Assembly (NCBI RefSeq): GCF_002909375.1
Contig: NZ_PPXD01000020.1
Span: 62,001 to 126,000, forward strand
Reading direction: 5' to 3'
Length of the DNA stretch: 64,000 nt
Source of the DNA: Cryobacterium zongtaii
Lineage (GTDB): Bacteria > Actinomycetota > Actinomycetes > Actinomycetales > Microbacteriaceae
Below, in pieces: positions 27,455 through 35,115 of the stretch; positions within the stretch are counted from its first letter, which is position 1; each line of letters starts with the position of its first letter. The notes beneath the pieces are model-generated. The model saw nothing but the letters and a program-made list of their open reading frames with translations, did not search any database and was not told the origin of the DNA. The translations under genes and the position numbers were made by a program.

Positions 27455-27471
27455 TTTCGCCGTAGCCGCCC

Positions 27472-27483
27472 TATCATCAACCC
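27472..27483 (+). promoter_or_regulatory. Leaderless -10 box of the serine hydrolase gene
   Basis: TATCAT, 6 nt, then ATG 27484. It lies just past the deaD terminator, so the gene has its own promoter. Confidence 0.5.
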
Positions 27484-28473
27484 ATGACGAGGGCTGCGAC
27501 GGATGGTGACGCCGGGCTGGCCGCACGGCTGCGGCAACATTTGGGCCCCAGGCATCCGGTGGCCGCCGTCGCCCAGGTCTCGCCCGGCGGAGTGGTGCTG
27601 GCGAGCGTGGGCGCCGGGCTCGACGCCGACTTCGAAATCGGCTCCATCTCGAAGGGCCTCACCGGTCTGCTCTACCGTCAGGCCTGTGAACTCGGCGAGA
27701 TCGGCGCAGAGTCCACTCTGGGTGATCTGCTCCCACTGCCGCAGGGCCCGGCCGGGCCTCTCCGGCTCGCGGCCGTGAGCAGGCACGAGTCTGGACTACC
27801 CCGCCTGCCGCGCTCGGCGCAGCCGCTACGTCGCGCCCTGCGGTTCCTGCGCACCGGGGAGAACCCCTACGGCGAAGATCTCACCGAACTGCTGACACAG
27901 GCGCGCACCGTGCGGCTCTCCTCCACGCGCCGGCGCTACTCCAATTTCGGCTTCGAACTGCTTGGCCATGCCGTCGCCCGCAGCGCGGGCCTCGACTACG
28001 CAACCCTGCTGCGGGAGCGACTGACCGAGCCGCTGGGTCTCACGTCGATGTACGCACCCGCGACACCGGCCGAGCTGCGACCCAGCGCGCTGCAGGGCAC
28101 AAGCCGGTCGGGCCGCCCGCGGCCGGCCTGGACTGGAGAGGCGGTGGCACCGGCCGGCGGCATCCGTTCGTCGATCACCGATCTCGCCCGGCTCACCCAG
28201 GCGTTGCTGGAGGGATCTGCGCCCGGGATCTCGGCTCTCGATCCGGTGGCGCCGATCGCCCGCCGTGGGGTGAACATCGGGGCGGCCTGGATCACCCTGT
28301 CGGTCAGGGGCCGATCGATCACCTGGCACGACGGCGCCACAGGCGGCTTCCGTTCCTGGCTCGGCCTGGACCGGGCCGCCGGCACGGGGGTGGTTGTGCT
28401 CACCGCCACCTCACGCTCGGTCGACCGCCACGGCTTCGCGCTGCTGACGGAGCTCACCGACGCGCACTCTTAG
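27484..28473 (+). CDS. Serine hydrolase of the beta-lactamase/class C family
   Basis: 329 residues. The Ser-x-x-Lys motif is SISK (near residue 53) in DFEIGSISKGLTG. The Tyr-x-Asn motif is YSN (RRRYSNFGFELLG) and the third motif is probably HDG in ITWHDGATGG. There is no signal peptide or lipobox, so a cytoplasmic esterase or peptidase is more likely than a resistance enzyme. Substrate unknown. Confidence 0.87.
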   Translation: MTRAATDGDAGLAARLRQHLGPRHPVAAVAQVSPGGVVLASVGAGLDADFEIGSISKGLTGLLYRQACELGEIGAESTLGDLLPLPQGPAGPLRLAAVSRHESGLPRLPRSAQPLRRALRFLRTGENPYGEDLTELLTQARTVRLSSTRRRYSNFGFELLGHAVARSAGLDYATLLRERLTEPLGLTSMYAPATPAELRPSALQGTSRSGRPRPAWTGEAVAPAGGIRSSITDLARLTQALLEGSAPGISALDPVAPIARRGVNIGAAWITLSVRGRSITWHDGATGGFRSWLGLDRAAGTGVVVLTATSRSVDRHGFALLTELTDAHS

Positions 28474-28536
28474 CGGGTTAGTGAGCAATGCTTTAGTCTG
28501 GAAGGTGCACGGGGAGCACCAAGCGAACCCCCTGTC
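28474..28536 (+). promoter_or_regulatory. Promoter and short leader of the TerC gene
   Basis: TTAGCG, 18 nt, TAGTCT, then a leader with a small GGTGC/GCACC hairpin followed by CCCC that could pair with the preceding GGGG. Manganese (yybP-ykoY) riboswitches often precede TerC/Alx genes, but this leader is too short and lacks that motif. Confidence 0.4.
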
Positions 28537-29571
28537 ATGGAGCCTTCCTTGAATATCACTCCCCTGACCTGGATCATCACCATCGGCGTGACGATCGCCT
28601 TCTTCGCCTACGAGTTCTTCGCGCACGTGCGGAAGCCGCACGAGCCCACGGTGGGCGAGTCCGCCCGCTGGTCGGCCTTCTACATCGGCCTTGCCCTGCT
28701 GTTCGGGGTCGGCATCGGCGTGGTGTCCGGATGGCGGTACGGCGGCGAGTACTTCGCGGGCTACCTCACCGAGAAGGCGCTGTCGATCGACAACCTCTTC
28801 GTGTTCCTCATCGTGATGGCCGCGTTCTCGGTGCCCAAGGCGTACCAGCAGAAGGTGCTGATGTTCGGCATCATCATCGCCCTGATCATGCGTGGCGGGT
28901 TCATCGCCGTGGGCGCGGCCCTGATCGAGAACTTCTCCTGGGTGTTCTATCTCTTCGGTGCGCTGCTGTTCGTGCTGGCATACATGCAGGTGCGCGGCCA
29001 CGACAGCAATCCGGCCGACAACCTCTTTGTGCGGCTGGCCCGCCGGGTTCTGCCGGTCACCGAGGAGTACGACCGCGACAAGCTCACCACCAAGATCAAC
29101 GGCAAACGCTACGTCACCCCGATGCTGCTCACCATCATCGCGATCGGCTTCATCGACCTGGTCTTCGCGATCGACTCGATCCCCGCGATCTACGGGCTCA
29201 CCTCGGAGGCCTACATCGTCTTCACCGCCAACGCCTTCGCGCTGATGGGCCTGCGCCAACTGTTCTTCCTCATCGGCGGACTGCTCGAGCGCCTGGTCTA
29301 CCTGTCCCAGGGCCTGGCCGTGATCCTCGCCTTCATCGGCCTCAAGCTCGTCTTCCACGCCCTGCACGTCAACGAGGTGCCGTTCATCAACGGCGGCGAG
29401 CCGGTGCTGTGGGTGCCCGAGATCCCGATCTGGTTCTCGCTGGTCTTCATCGCCGCCACGGTCACCGTCGCGACCGTCGCGAGCCTGGCCAAGACCCGAG
29501 GGGACGCCGCCAAGGCCGATCGTGGCCGGGTCGACGGCGAGCCGATCGCCAAGGCCGAGGACTCGCACTAG
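28537..29571 (+). CDS. TerC/Alx family membrane protein
   Basis: 344 residues with about eight membrane helices. The TerC signature is ALSIDNLFVFLIVM near residue 85; the matching acidic motif in the second half is LVFAIDSIPAIYG. These are implicated in Mn2+ export (Alx/MntE-like) and in metalation of secreted proteins. The tail is charged and cytoplasmic. ATG 28537 is used; TTG at 28549, with GGAG 6 nt upstream, is a serious alternative. Confidence 0.92.
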   Translation: MEPSLNITPLTWIITIGVTIAFFAYEFFAHVRKPHEPTVGESARWSAFYIGLALLFGVGIGVVSGWRYGGEYFAGYLTEKALSIDNLFVFLIVMAAFSVPKAYQQKVLMFGIIIALIMRGGFIAVGAALIENFSWVFYLFGALLFVLAYMQVRGHDSNPADNLFVRLARRVLPVTEEYDRDKLTTKINGKRYVTPMLLTIIAIGFIDLVFAIDSIPAIYGLTSEAYIVFTANAFALMGLRQLFFLIGGLLERLVYLSQGLAVILAFIGLKLVFHALHVNEVPFINGGEPVLWVPEIPIWFSLVFIAATVTVATVASLAKTRGDAAKADRGRVDGEPIAKAEDSH

Positions 29572-29693
29572 CCGAGCATGATCGCGTCGAGGTTGTCCAC
29601 GCTCTCGCCGGTACTGCGTCGGCCTCGACGCACAGCCAGACCCGAAGATCATGCAGGCCACGAGCAGCATCGCCGCCCTGGCCCGGGAGCGCC

Positions 29694-29869
29694 TCACCGG
29701 GTCGACCCGGCCGGATCGAGGTATCCGAGCACGGTCACGCCGTCGGCGCGATAGATCGGCACCCGCCCATCAGCGCCCGAGGATTCGACAGCATCGGCGG
29801 TGGCGCCGAGGAGGACGAGCTTCGCCGCGCGAAGATCGCTGCGGAAGGCGTACCCGGTCTCGCCGTTTC
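29694..29869 (-). pseudogene. Possible C-terminal remnant of a decayed gene
   Basis: The minus strand reads NGETGYAFRSDLRAAKL, a gap, then GRVPIYRADGVTVLGYLDP and a stop at 29694. From memory this resembles the C-terminal half of a Microbacteriaceae protein family with NGExGYVLxxDL and RxIPVYxxDGxTVIG motifs. The expected upstream part is missing, and an intergenic palindromic element lies where it should be. Truncated gene is the likely reading; a short novel gene is possible. Confidence 0.4.
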
Positions 29870-29929
29870 TGCACCCCTTGTGGCCGAGCGCGCCCGCTCT
29901 AGCGGGCGCGGTGGGCCACACGTGGTGCA
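29870..29929. repeat. Intergenic palindromic element, copy A
   Basis: Outer arms TGCACCCCTTGTGGCC and GGCCACACGTGGTGCA (14 of 16 pair) enclose a central dyad CGCGCCCGCT-CT-AGCGGGCGCG. The element belongs to a family with copies at 37531, 58793 and 60613, and lies in the 415-nt gap between the TerC and Nudix genes. Confidence 0.65.
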
Positions 29930-29986
29930 CCGAGCACCACCTGGCGCCGAGGAGCAGCACCGAGCGCCCGGACACAAGCGCGCCGG

Positions 29987-30673
29987 TTACCGGCCGGGAA
30001 GTACGATCCGATCGTGATCCCACGGGTCGGCCCAGCCGAGTTCGTCGAACATGCGCGAGAGCACGATCGCGGTGAAACCCCAGACGAGCCGGTCACCCAC
30101 GGTGAACGCCGGCGCCCGATAGACGGCGTCGCCCACGGTGTGCTCGGTGTTCGCCCGGTTGGCCGGGTCGAGCAGATCCGCCACGGGCACCCTGAAGACA
30201 TCCACGGTTTCGGCATGGTCCATCGCGGCCACCTGGGAGGGTCGGGTCCACCAGGCCGGCACCGGGGTGACGAGATGGTTGCTCACCGGCACCGGCATTG
30301 CTGGCAGCGTGCCGAGGGGTTCGAGGCCGGCTGCGTCCAACCCGGTCTCCTCGACGGCTTCCCGCAGCGCCGCCGCGATCGGGCCCGCATCGGATGCTTC
30401 GAGCCGGCCGCCCGGGAAGGCGATCTGACCCGGGTGACTGCCCAGGGTGGAGGCACGGCGCAGCAACAGCACGTCGAGATCCCTCGGAACCCGGTCTGTG
30501 CCGGCGGGCGCCTGCGCCGGCACCGCATCCAGCACACCGAACAGCACGAGAACCGCGGCCCGGCGAGCGCTGCCCAGATCGGGGAGGTCGCGGCTTCGGC
30601 CGGTCCCCCAGTCCAGCCCGCGCTCGCAAAGCGCCGCGAGTTCGGCGCGCGGGTCGTTCGAGATGACGAGCAT
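29987..30673 (-). CDS. Nudix hydrolase, CoA pyrophosphatase-like
   Basis: 228 residues. The Nudix box runs from GGRLEASDAG through ALREAVEETGLDAAGLEPLG, preceded by HPGQIAFPGG, the signature of the CoA/acyl-CoA diphosphatase (NudL/PCD1) subgroup. An N-terminal extension of about 60 residues is usual in this group. The enzyme would split CoA into phosphopantetheine and 3',5'-ADP. A TATGGT box 6 nt before the ATG (30685-30680) indicates a leaderless start. Confidence 0.9.
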   Translation of the reverse strand: MLVISNDPRAELAALCERGLDWGTGRSRDLPDLGSARRAAVLVLFGVLDAVPAQAPAGTDRVPRDLDVLLLRRASTLGSHPGQIAFPGGRLEASDAGPIAAALREAVEETGLDAAGLEPLGTLPAMPVPVSNHLVTPVPAWWTRPSQVAAMDHAETVDVFRVPVADLLDPANRANTEHTVGDAVYRAPAFTVGDRLVWGFTAIVLSRMFDELGWADPWDHDRIVLPGR

Positions 30674-30685
30674 GCTTCCACCATA
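30674..30685 (-). promoter_or_regulatory. Leaderless -10 box of the Nudix gene
   Basis: TATGGT on the minus strand, 6 nt, then ATG 30673. Confidence 0.5.
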
Positions 30686-30715
30686 CGCAGCCCGGTCGGC
30701 ACCGGGGCTTCGGCC

Positions 30716-31318
30716 CTAACCCAGCAGGCCGAGGGTGACCGCGCGGCGCACGGCACCCATGCGGGAGGTCGCATCAAGCTTCGTGAAGATGTTGGACACA
30801 TGCCGTTTCACGGTCCCCTCGGCCAGCGAGAGCTGCAACCCGACCTCCCGGTTCGAATAGGCCAGGGCCACCATGCGCAGCACCTCGAGCTCCCGCGACG
30901 TGAGGATCAGCGCTGCGGATTCGGTCGTGGGGTCAGCCACCGGACGCGCCGCCTGCACCGTCCTCACGACGGAGAGGAGATCACGTGACGCAACGGTCTT
31001 CTGGAGGTATCTGGCTGCCCCGGCCGCCTTCAGCTGTGCCTCGAGGATCCGGTCCGCATGCATTGTCAGGATAACGATGGCCGTGCCCGGGTGCATCCGG
31101 GTCACCCAGCGCACCGTCGTTTCGGCCGGCGCTCCGGGGATCTCCACGTCCAGCAGCAGCACATCGGGGCGCAGCGTCGCGACCAGCTCTGTCGCATCCG
31201 CACTCGTCGCTCCCTCTCCCACCACGTTGAGCGCCCCATCCCTGGCGAGGATGCTGTGCAGGCCCTCGCGGAACAAACCGTGGTCGTCGATGATGACGAC
31301 GGTCCGTGGCGCGGTCAC
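30716..31318 (-). CDS. NarL/FixJ-type response regulator
   Basis: 200 residues. The receiver (about 1-120) has the acidic pair VIIDDHGLFREG and the phosphoacceptor Asp in DVLLLDVEIPG. The LuxR-type helix-turn-helix (about 137-200) reads LTSRELEVLRMVALAYSNREVGLQLSLAEGTVKRHVSNIF. Its ATG overlaps the sensor-kinase stop by 4 nt, so the two form one two-component operon. Targets are not evident; the divergent GH15 gene is the nearest candidate. Confidence 0.93.
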   Translation of the reverse strand: MTAPRTVVIIDDHGLFREGLHSILARDGALNVVGEGATSADATELVATLRPDVLLLDVEIPGAPAETTVRWVTRMHPGTAIVILTMHADRILEAQLKAAGAARYLQKTVASRDLLSVVRTVQAARPVADPTTESAALILTSRELEVLRMVALAYSNREVGLQLSLAEGTVKRHVSNIFTKLDATSRMGAVRRAVTLGLLG

Positions 31319-32400
31319 GCTCTTTCCTCGACGATGGGCAGGTCCAGGGTCACCACGGTTCCCGAGCCGACCGTGGTGACAATCACGAGCTCGGCGCCGA
31401 TGGCCTCCGCTCGTTCGCGCGCGCCGATGAGCCCGAGAGCTCCCGGGCGCACGTTCGCCCGCACGAATCCGATGCCGTCGTCCCGCACGGAGACGGTCAC
31501 CGACGTGGGCGTCCAGGCCAGGTCGATGCGAATGGAGGATGCCCTGGCATGGCGTCGAGCATTGTGCACGAGTTCCCGAACCACAATGAAGGCCTCCTCC
31601 TGCACACCCGTGGTCAGTCGTCGCGGGCTCCCGGCGTTGGAGACGATGACCGGCGCCACTCCGTCGGCGGCGTCGTCCGCGAAGTCGATGAGGGCCTCGT
31701 GCAGCTGTTTCGATCCCACCTGGTAGCGCAGTTCGGTCGCGATGGCCTGCGTTTCGTGCAACGCCAGCTGCAGGGCCTCCAGCGCGGCACGGATGTCCGC
31801 CGAACCGTCGTCGTCACGCTCGGTGTCCGCGAAGCCGGAAAGTTGCAGGCGCTGGTGGGCGACGGCGATGCCGTGGGCGACCCTGTCATGCAGGTCCCTG
31901 GAAATGCGAAGCCTCTCTTCGGTGTGGGCTCCGGACAGGCGCCCGAGGAGAACGTTGACATAGCTGGTGGCGGCGGGCACGACATTTTCCATGATGGCGT
32001 GGTGCAGGCTCAGCGCCACGGCGGCGGTCTCCCATCGGCCGGGCAACACCTCGGTGATGACCGTCAGCGACACGTCGAAGAGCACATTCGCGGCGGCAAG
32101 GCTCTCAGCCGGGTGAATGTGCTGGTCGGCCCGGCGTCGTCCGATGTCGGCGCCCGCGGTCGCGGTGATCACCGGCCCTCGGCCGGGCGAGCGGCCGGGC
32201 ACGTCGGCGGCCGCCAGGCTGCTGAAAACGCGCACCAGAATGCCCTCGACCTGCACCATCAGTTCGTCGCCCACCGTGCGGTCCGAGACCAAGGGACTGG
32301 CCTGGCTGGAGAGCTTGGCCTTCAGCTCCTCGACCACCCGCATCAGGACGGTGCTGAATCCGGCGTCCGACGGTCCGGGTGGTTGTGTTGCAGCGGGCAC
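31315..32400 (-). CDS. Sensor histidine kinase (HisKA_3 / NarX-type)
   Basis: 361 residues with no membrane segment, so a cytoplasmic sensor. An input region of unknown fold fills about residues 1-185. The HisKA_3 phosphoacceptor is in ERLRISRDLHDRVAHGIAVA (His near 194). The ATPase has the N-box ELVHNARRHARASSIRIDL and the G-boxes VRDDGIGF and GLIGARERAEAIGAEL. The GTG at 32400 is chosen as the start; the frame stays open to 32643 but reads as Arg/Pro-rich shadow. Overlaps its regulator by 4 nt. Confidence 0.88.
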   Translation of the reverse strand: MPAATQPPGPSDAGFSTVLMRVVEELKAKLSSQASPLVSDRTVGDELMVQVEGILVRVFSSLAAADVPGRSPGRGPVITATAGADIGRRRADQHIHPAESLAAANVLFDVSLTVITEVLPGRWETAAVALSLHHAIMENVVPAATSYVNVLLGRLSGAHTEERLRISRDLHDRVAHGIAVAHQRLQLSGFADTERDDDGSADIRAALEALQLALHETQAIATELRYQVGSKQLHEALIDFADDAADGVAPVIVSNAGSPRRLTTGVQEEAFIVVRELVHNARRHARASSIRIDLAWTPTSVTVSVRDDGIGFVRANVRPGALGLIGARERAEAIGAELVIVTTVGSGTVVTLDLPIVEERA

Positions 32401-32680
32401 AGTCGTCCATTTCGTTCGGTAGGTCCCCAGCCTCCCACGCGCCGCTACCGGCGCAGGAGCCAGTCGGCCCCTGCGCACACAACGCCCCCCGCGTTGCCCG
32501 GCAGTTCCCCCACTGTCGACGGTACGGCGCGGACGGGCCACCAACAATGTGTCGAAGGACACATACCCGGGATCGACGTTGATAGTGCCGCCATCGGGGG
32601 CAACTGTGGTGCAGAGCCACCCCCGCACCCCGGCACCCCGCACCTCGGCACCGTCGCCCAGACCCGGAGGTCACCCGCTC

Positions 32681-34543
32681 ATGAGATTCCCACCGATCGC
32701 CGAATACGCGTTCCTCTCCGACTGCGAAGTAAGCACCCTGATCGCCCCGAACGGTGCCGTGGAGTGGTTGTGCCTGCCCCGGCCGGACAGCCCGAGCGTC
32801 TTCGGCGCGCTGCTCGACCGCACCGCCGGCCTGTTCAACTTCTCTCCCACCAACACCGCGGTGCCCGAACAAAGACGCTATCTTCCCGGCACGACGGTGC
32901 TGGAGACCACCTGGCACACACCCACCGGCTGGATGACGGTCAAGGACGTGTTGGTGATGGGTCCGCTGGCCGAGCACCGCCGCGAGGGCTTCCGTCGCTC
33001 CCCCGGAGACTCCATTGCCCAGCGCACCCTCTTGCGCATCGCCACCTGTTTCGACGGCCGTGTAGAACTCCAGGTGAACTGTTTCCCCCTGTTCGACTAC
33101 GCCAGGCAGCAGGGCGTCTGGAATATCGACGGTCCTGGCTACACCAGGGCGAAGGTCGTCAACGGGGACATCTCGCTCGTCCTCAGCGGCAGTGTGCCCC
33201 TCGGGGTGGTCGGCGGACGGTGCACCGGACGCACCACCCTGGAGACGGGTGAATCCGCGTTCGTGGCCCTGAGCTGGGACGACACGGTTCCGCACGACCT
33301 CGCCGAGGCTAACCGCCAGCTTGAGCAGACCGAGAAGTATTGGCGCAACTGGATGAGCATGGCCACCTTCCCCGATCACCGGTTCCGCCCCTACATCGAG
33401 CGCAGCGCCCTGGCCCTCAAAGGCCTCAGCTACGCGCCGACCGGGGCGATCATGGCCGCCGCCACCACGTCGCTGCCCGAGACGCCGGGCGGTGAACGCA
33501 ACTGGGACTGCCGGTACAGCTGGATCCGGGACACCGCTTTCATGCTGCGCGCGCTGCACGGCCTCGGCTTCAACGGAGAGGCCTATGACTACTTCGCGTT
33601 CATCATGGATGCCGTCGTGGCCGGCAAACCGAAGGGGCCGTGGGACCTGCAGATCATGTACGGCATCGGCGGCGAACTGGACCTCTCCGAGCAGACCCTC
33701 GATCACCTGTCCGGGTACCGCGGATCCCGGCCCGTGCGCATCGGCAACGGTGCCTTCAACCAGCACCAGCACGACGTCTGGGGCATGCTGCTCGACTCGG
33801 TCGAGGAACATCTGCGCGGCGGCGGCCAGATCGCACCCGTGGTCTGGGAGCGGTTGGCCGACCTGGTCGACACCGCCATCAGGCGAAGCGCCGAACCCGA
33901 CCAGGGCATCTGGGAGATGCGCTGCGCACCGCAGCACTTCGTGGCGTCGAAGGTGATGTGCTGGGTCGCCGCCGACCGTGGGGCGCGCATCGCCGAGAGC
34001 CGCGGGGATGCCGGTCGCGTCGAGAAATGGCGCCTCGCCGCCAAACGGCTGAAGGCCGAGATCTGCGAACGCGGGGTGAGCGAACGCGGGGTGTTCACGC
34101 AGCACTACGACAGCACCGATCTGGATGCGTCGCTGCTGTTGCTGCCGATCATGGGGTTCCTGCCACCCGACGATGAACGCGTGCGCGCGACAGTGCTCGC
34201 GATCGCCGACGAACTCACCGAGAACGGGCTGGTGCTGCGCTACAGGGTCGCCAGCACCGACGACGGTCTCAGCGGTGATGAGGGCACCTTCAGCATCTGC
34301 TCGTTCTGGCTGGTGTCGGCGCTGGTGATGATCGGCGAGCACGACGCCGCGGAAGCGTTGTTCGAGAAGCTGCTCTCCTTTGCCGGACCGATGCTGCTCT
34401 ACGCCGAAGAAATCGACGCCACCACCGGGCAACACCTGGGCAACTTCCCGCAGGCCTTCACCCACCTGTCCCTGATCGATGCCGCCACCCGGCTGATCAA
34501 GGCCGAGCGGCGGACGGACGAGGCGACGAACGGCCTCGGCTAG
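32681..34543 (+). CDS. Glycoside hydrolase family 15 (glucoamylase/trehalase type)
   Basis: 620 residues. An N-terminal beta-sandwich begins IAEYAFLSDCEVSTLIAPNG. The (alpha/alpha)6 barrel has RNWDCRYSWIRDTAFMLRAL, then EPDQGIWEMR with the catalytic general acid and a distal EEIDATTGQHLGNFPQAFTH with the general base. Actinobacterial members are mostly trehalases or alpha-glucosidases, cytoplasmic as here (no signal peptide). GGAGG lies 12 nt before the ATG. It is divergent from the two-component system; the 280-nt gap holds only promoters as far as I can see. Confidence 0.92.
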   Translation: MRFPPIAEYAFLSDCEVSTLIAPNGAVEWLCLPRPDSPSVFGALLDRTAGLFNFSPTNTAVPEQRRYLPGTTVLETTWHTPTGWMTVKDVLVMGPLAEHRREGFRRSPGDSIAQRTLLRIATCFDGRVELQVNCFPLFDYARQQGVWNIDGPGYTRAKVVNGDISLVLSGSVPLGVVGGRCTGRTTLETGESAFVALSWDDTVPHDLAEANRQLEQTEKYWRNWMSMATFPDHRFRPYIERSALALKGLSYAPTGAIMAAATTSLPETPGGERNWDCRYSWIRDTAFMLRALHGLGFNGEAYDYFAFIMDAVVAGKPKGPWDLQIMYGIGGELDLSEQTLDHLSGYRGSRPVRIGNGAFNQHQHDVWGMLLDSVEEHLRGGGQIAPVVWERLADLVDTAIRRSAEPDQGIWEMRCAPQHFVASKVMCWVAADRGARIAESRGDAGRVEKWRLAAKRLKAEICERGVSERGVFTQHYDSTDLDASLLLLPIMGFLPPDDERVRATVLAIADELTENGLVLRYRVASTDDGLSGDEGTFSICSFWLVSALVMIGEHDAAEALFEKLLSFAGPMLLYAEEIDATTGQHLGNFPQAFTHLSLIDAATRLIKAERRTDEATNGLG

Positions 34544-34632
34544 GAGCGATTCAGCGTGAGGGCTCGGCGTACCTCGTCGATCACCCCGGGCAAAGGGTGC
34601 ACCAGGGCCTGTCCGATTCGGCGAAGCCGACC

Positions 34633-34644
34633 TACGCTTCGGTC
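34633..34644 (+). promoter_or_regulatory. Leaderless -10 box of the NTF2-like gene
   Basis: TACGCT, 6 nt, then ATG 34645. This sets the start; the GTG at 34597 lies upstream of the box. Confidence 0.5.
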
Positions 34645-35115
34645 ATGGCCGATGACGGGACCGAGGCTGAGCTGATCGCTCTCGCCGCAGCGTGGGCGGA
34701 GGCCATAGTGGCCAACGACGCCGCCCGCATCGCCGCCTTCGTGACGGAGGATTGGGTGCTGGTCTCGGAGTCCGGTGTCTCCCCCGGGCACGAGTTCCTC
34801 GCCATGGTCGGGTCCGCGGAGCTGACCCATTCGGCCATGACGGCCGTCGGTGAAACCCGGGTCCGGGTCTGGGGCGACACCGCCGTGCTCACGGCCCGCA
34901 TCACCAATACCGCGCACTACCGGGGCCGCCGGTTCGACGCCGACGAGTGGACCACCGATGTGTTCGTTCGCCGGGACGGCCGCTGGCGATGCGCGGTCAG
35001 CCACTACAGCCGCGCGGATGACCGGGCGCTCGGCCCGACCTCATCACTAAGGGGTGATGTCGCCGCCACCTCCGCCGGGCTACTTTCACCCGAGAGACCC
35101 AGGAGGCCCCCGTGA
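34645..35115 (+). CDS. NTF2/SnoaL-like protein
   Basis: 156 residues of the cone-shaped NTF2 fold: helical start (LAAAWAEAIVANDAARIAAFVTEDW), strand VRVWGDTAVLTARI and the closing VFVRRDGRWRCAVSHYS. The fold hosts ligand binding and diverse enzymes; no catalytic set is evident. The tail (about 130-156) is disordered. It overlaps the sulfatase start by 4 nt (GTGA), so the pair is co-translated. Confidence 0.87.
   Translation: MADDGTEAELIALAAAWAEAIVANDAARIAAFVTEDWVLVSESGVSPGHEFLAMVGSAELTHSAMTAVGETRVRVWGDTAVLTARITNTAHYRGRRFDADEWTTDVFVRRDGRWRCAVSHYSRADDRALGPTSSLRGDVAATSAGLLSPERPRRPP

Noticed and set aside
27484-28473. A beta-lactamase resistance gene
   Set aside because: SxxK and YxN motifs fit the fold, but without a signal peptide it cannot protect the periplasm-facing cell wall; general serine hydrolase is safer.
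28474-28536. yybP-ykoY manganese riboswitch before TerC
   Set aside because: The leader is too short and lacks the conserved loop sequences; only a small hairpin is present.
32105-34465. A 786-codon minus-strand frame
   Set aside because: Antisense to the GH15 gene and the kinase, with no recognisable protein.
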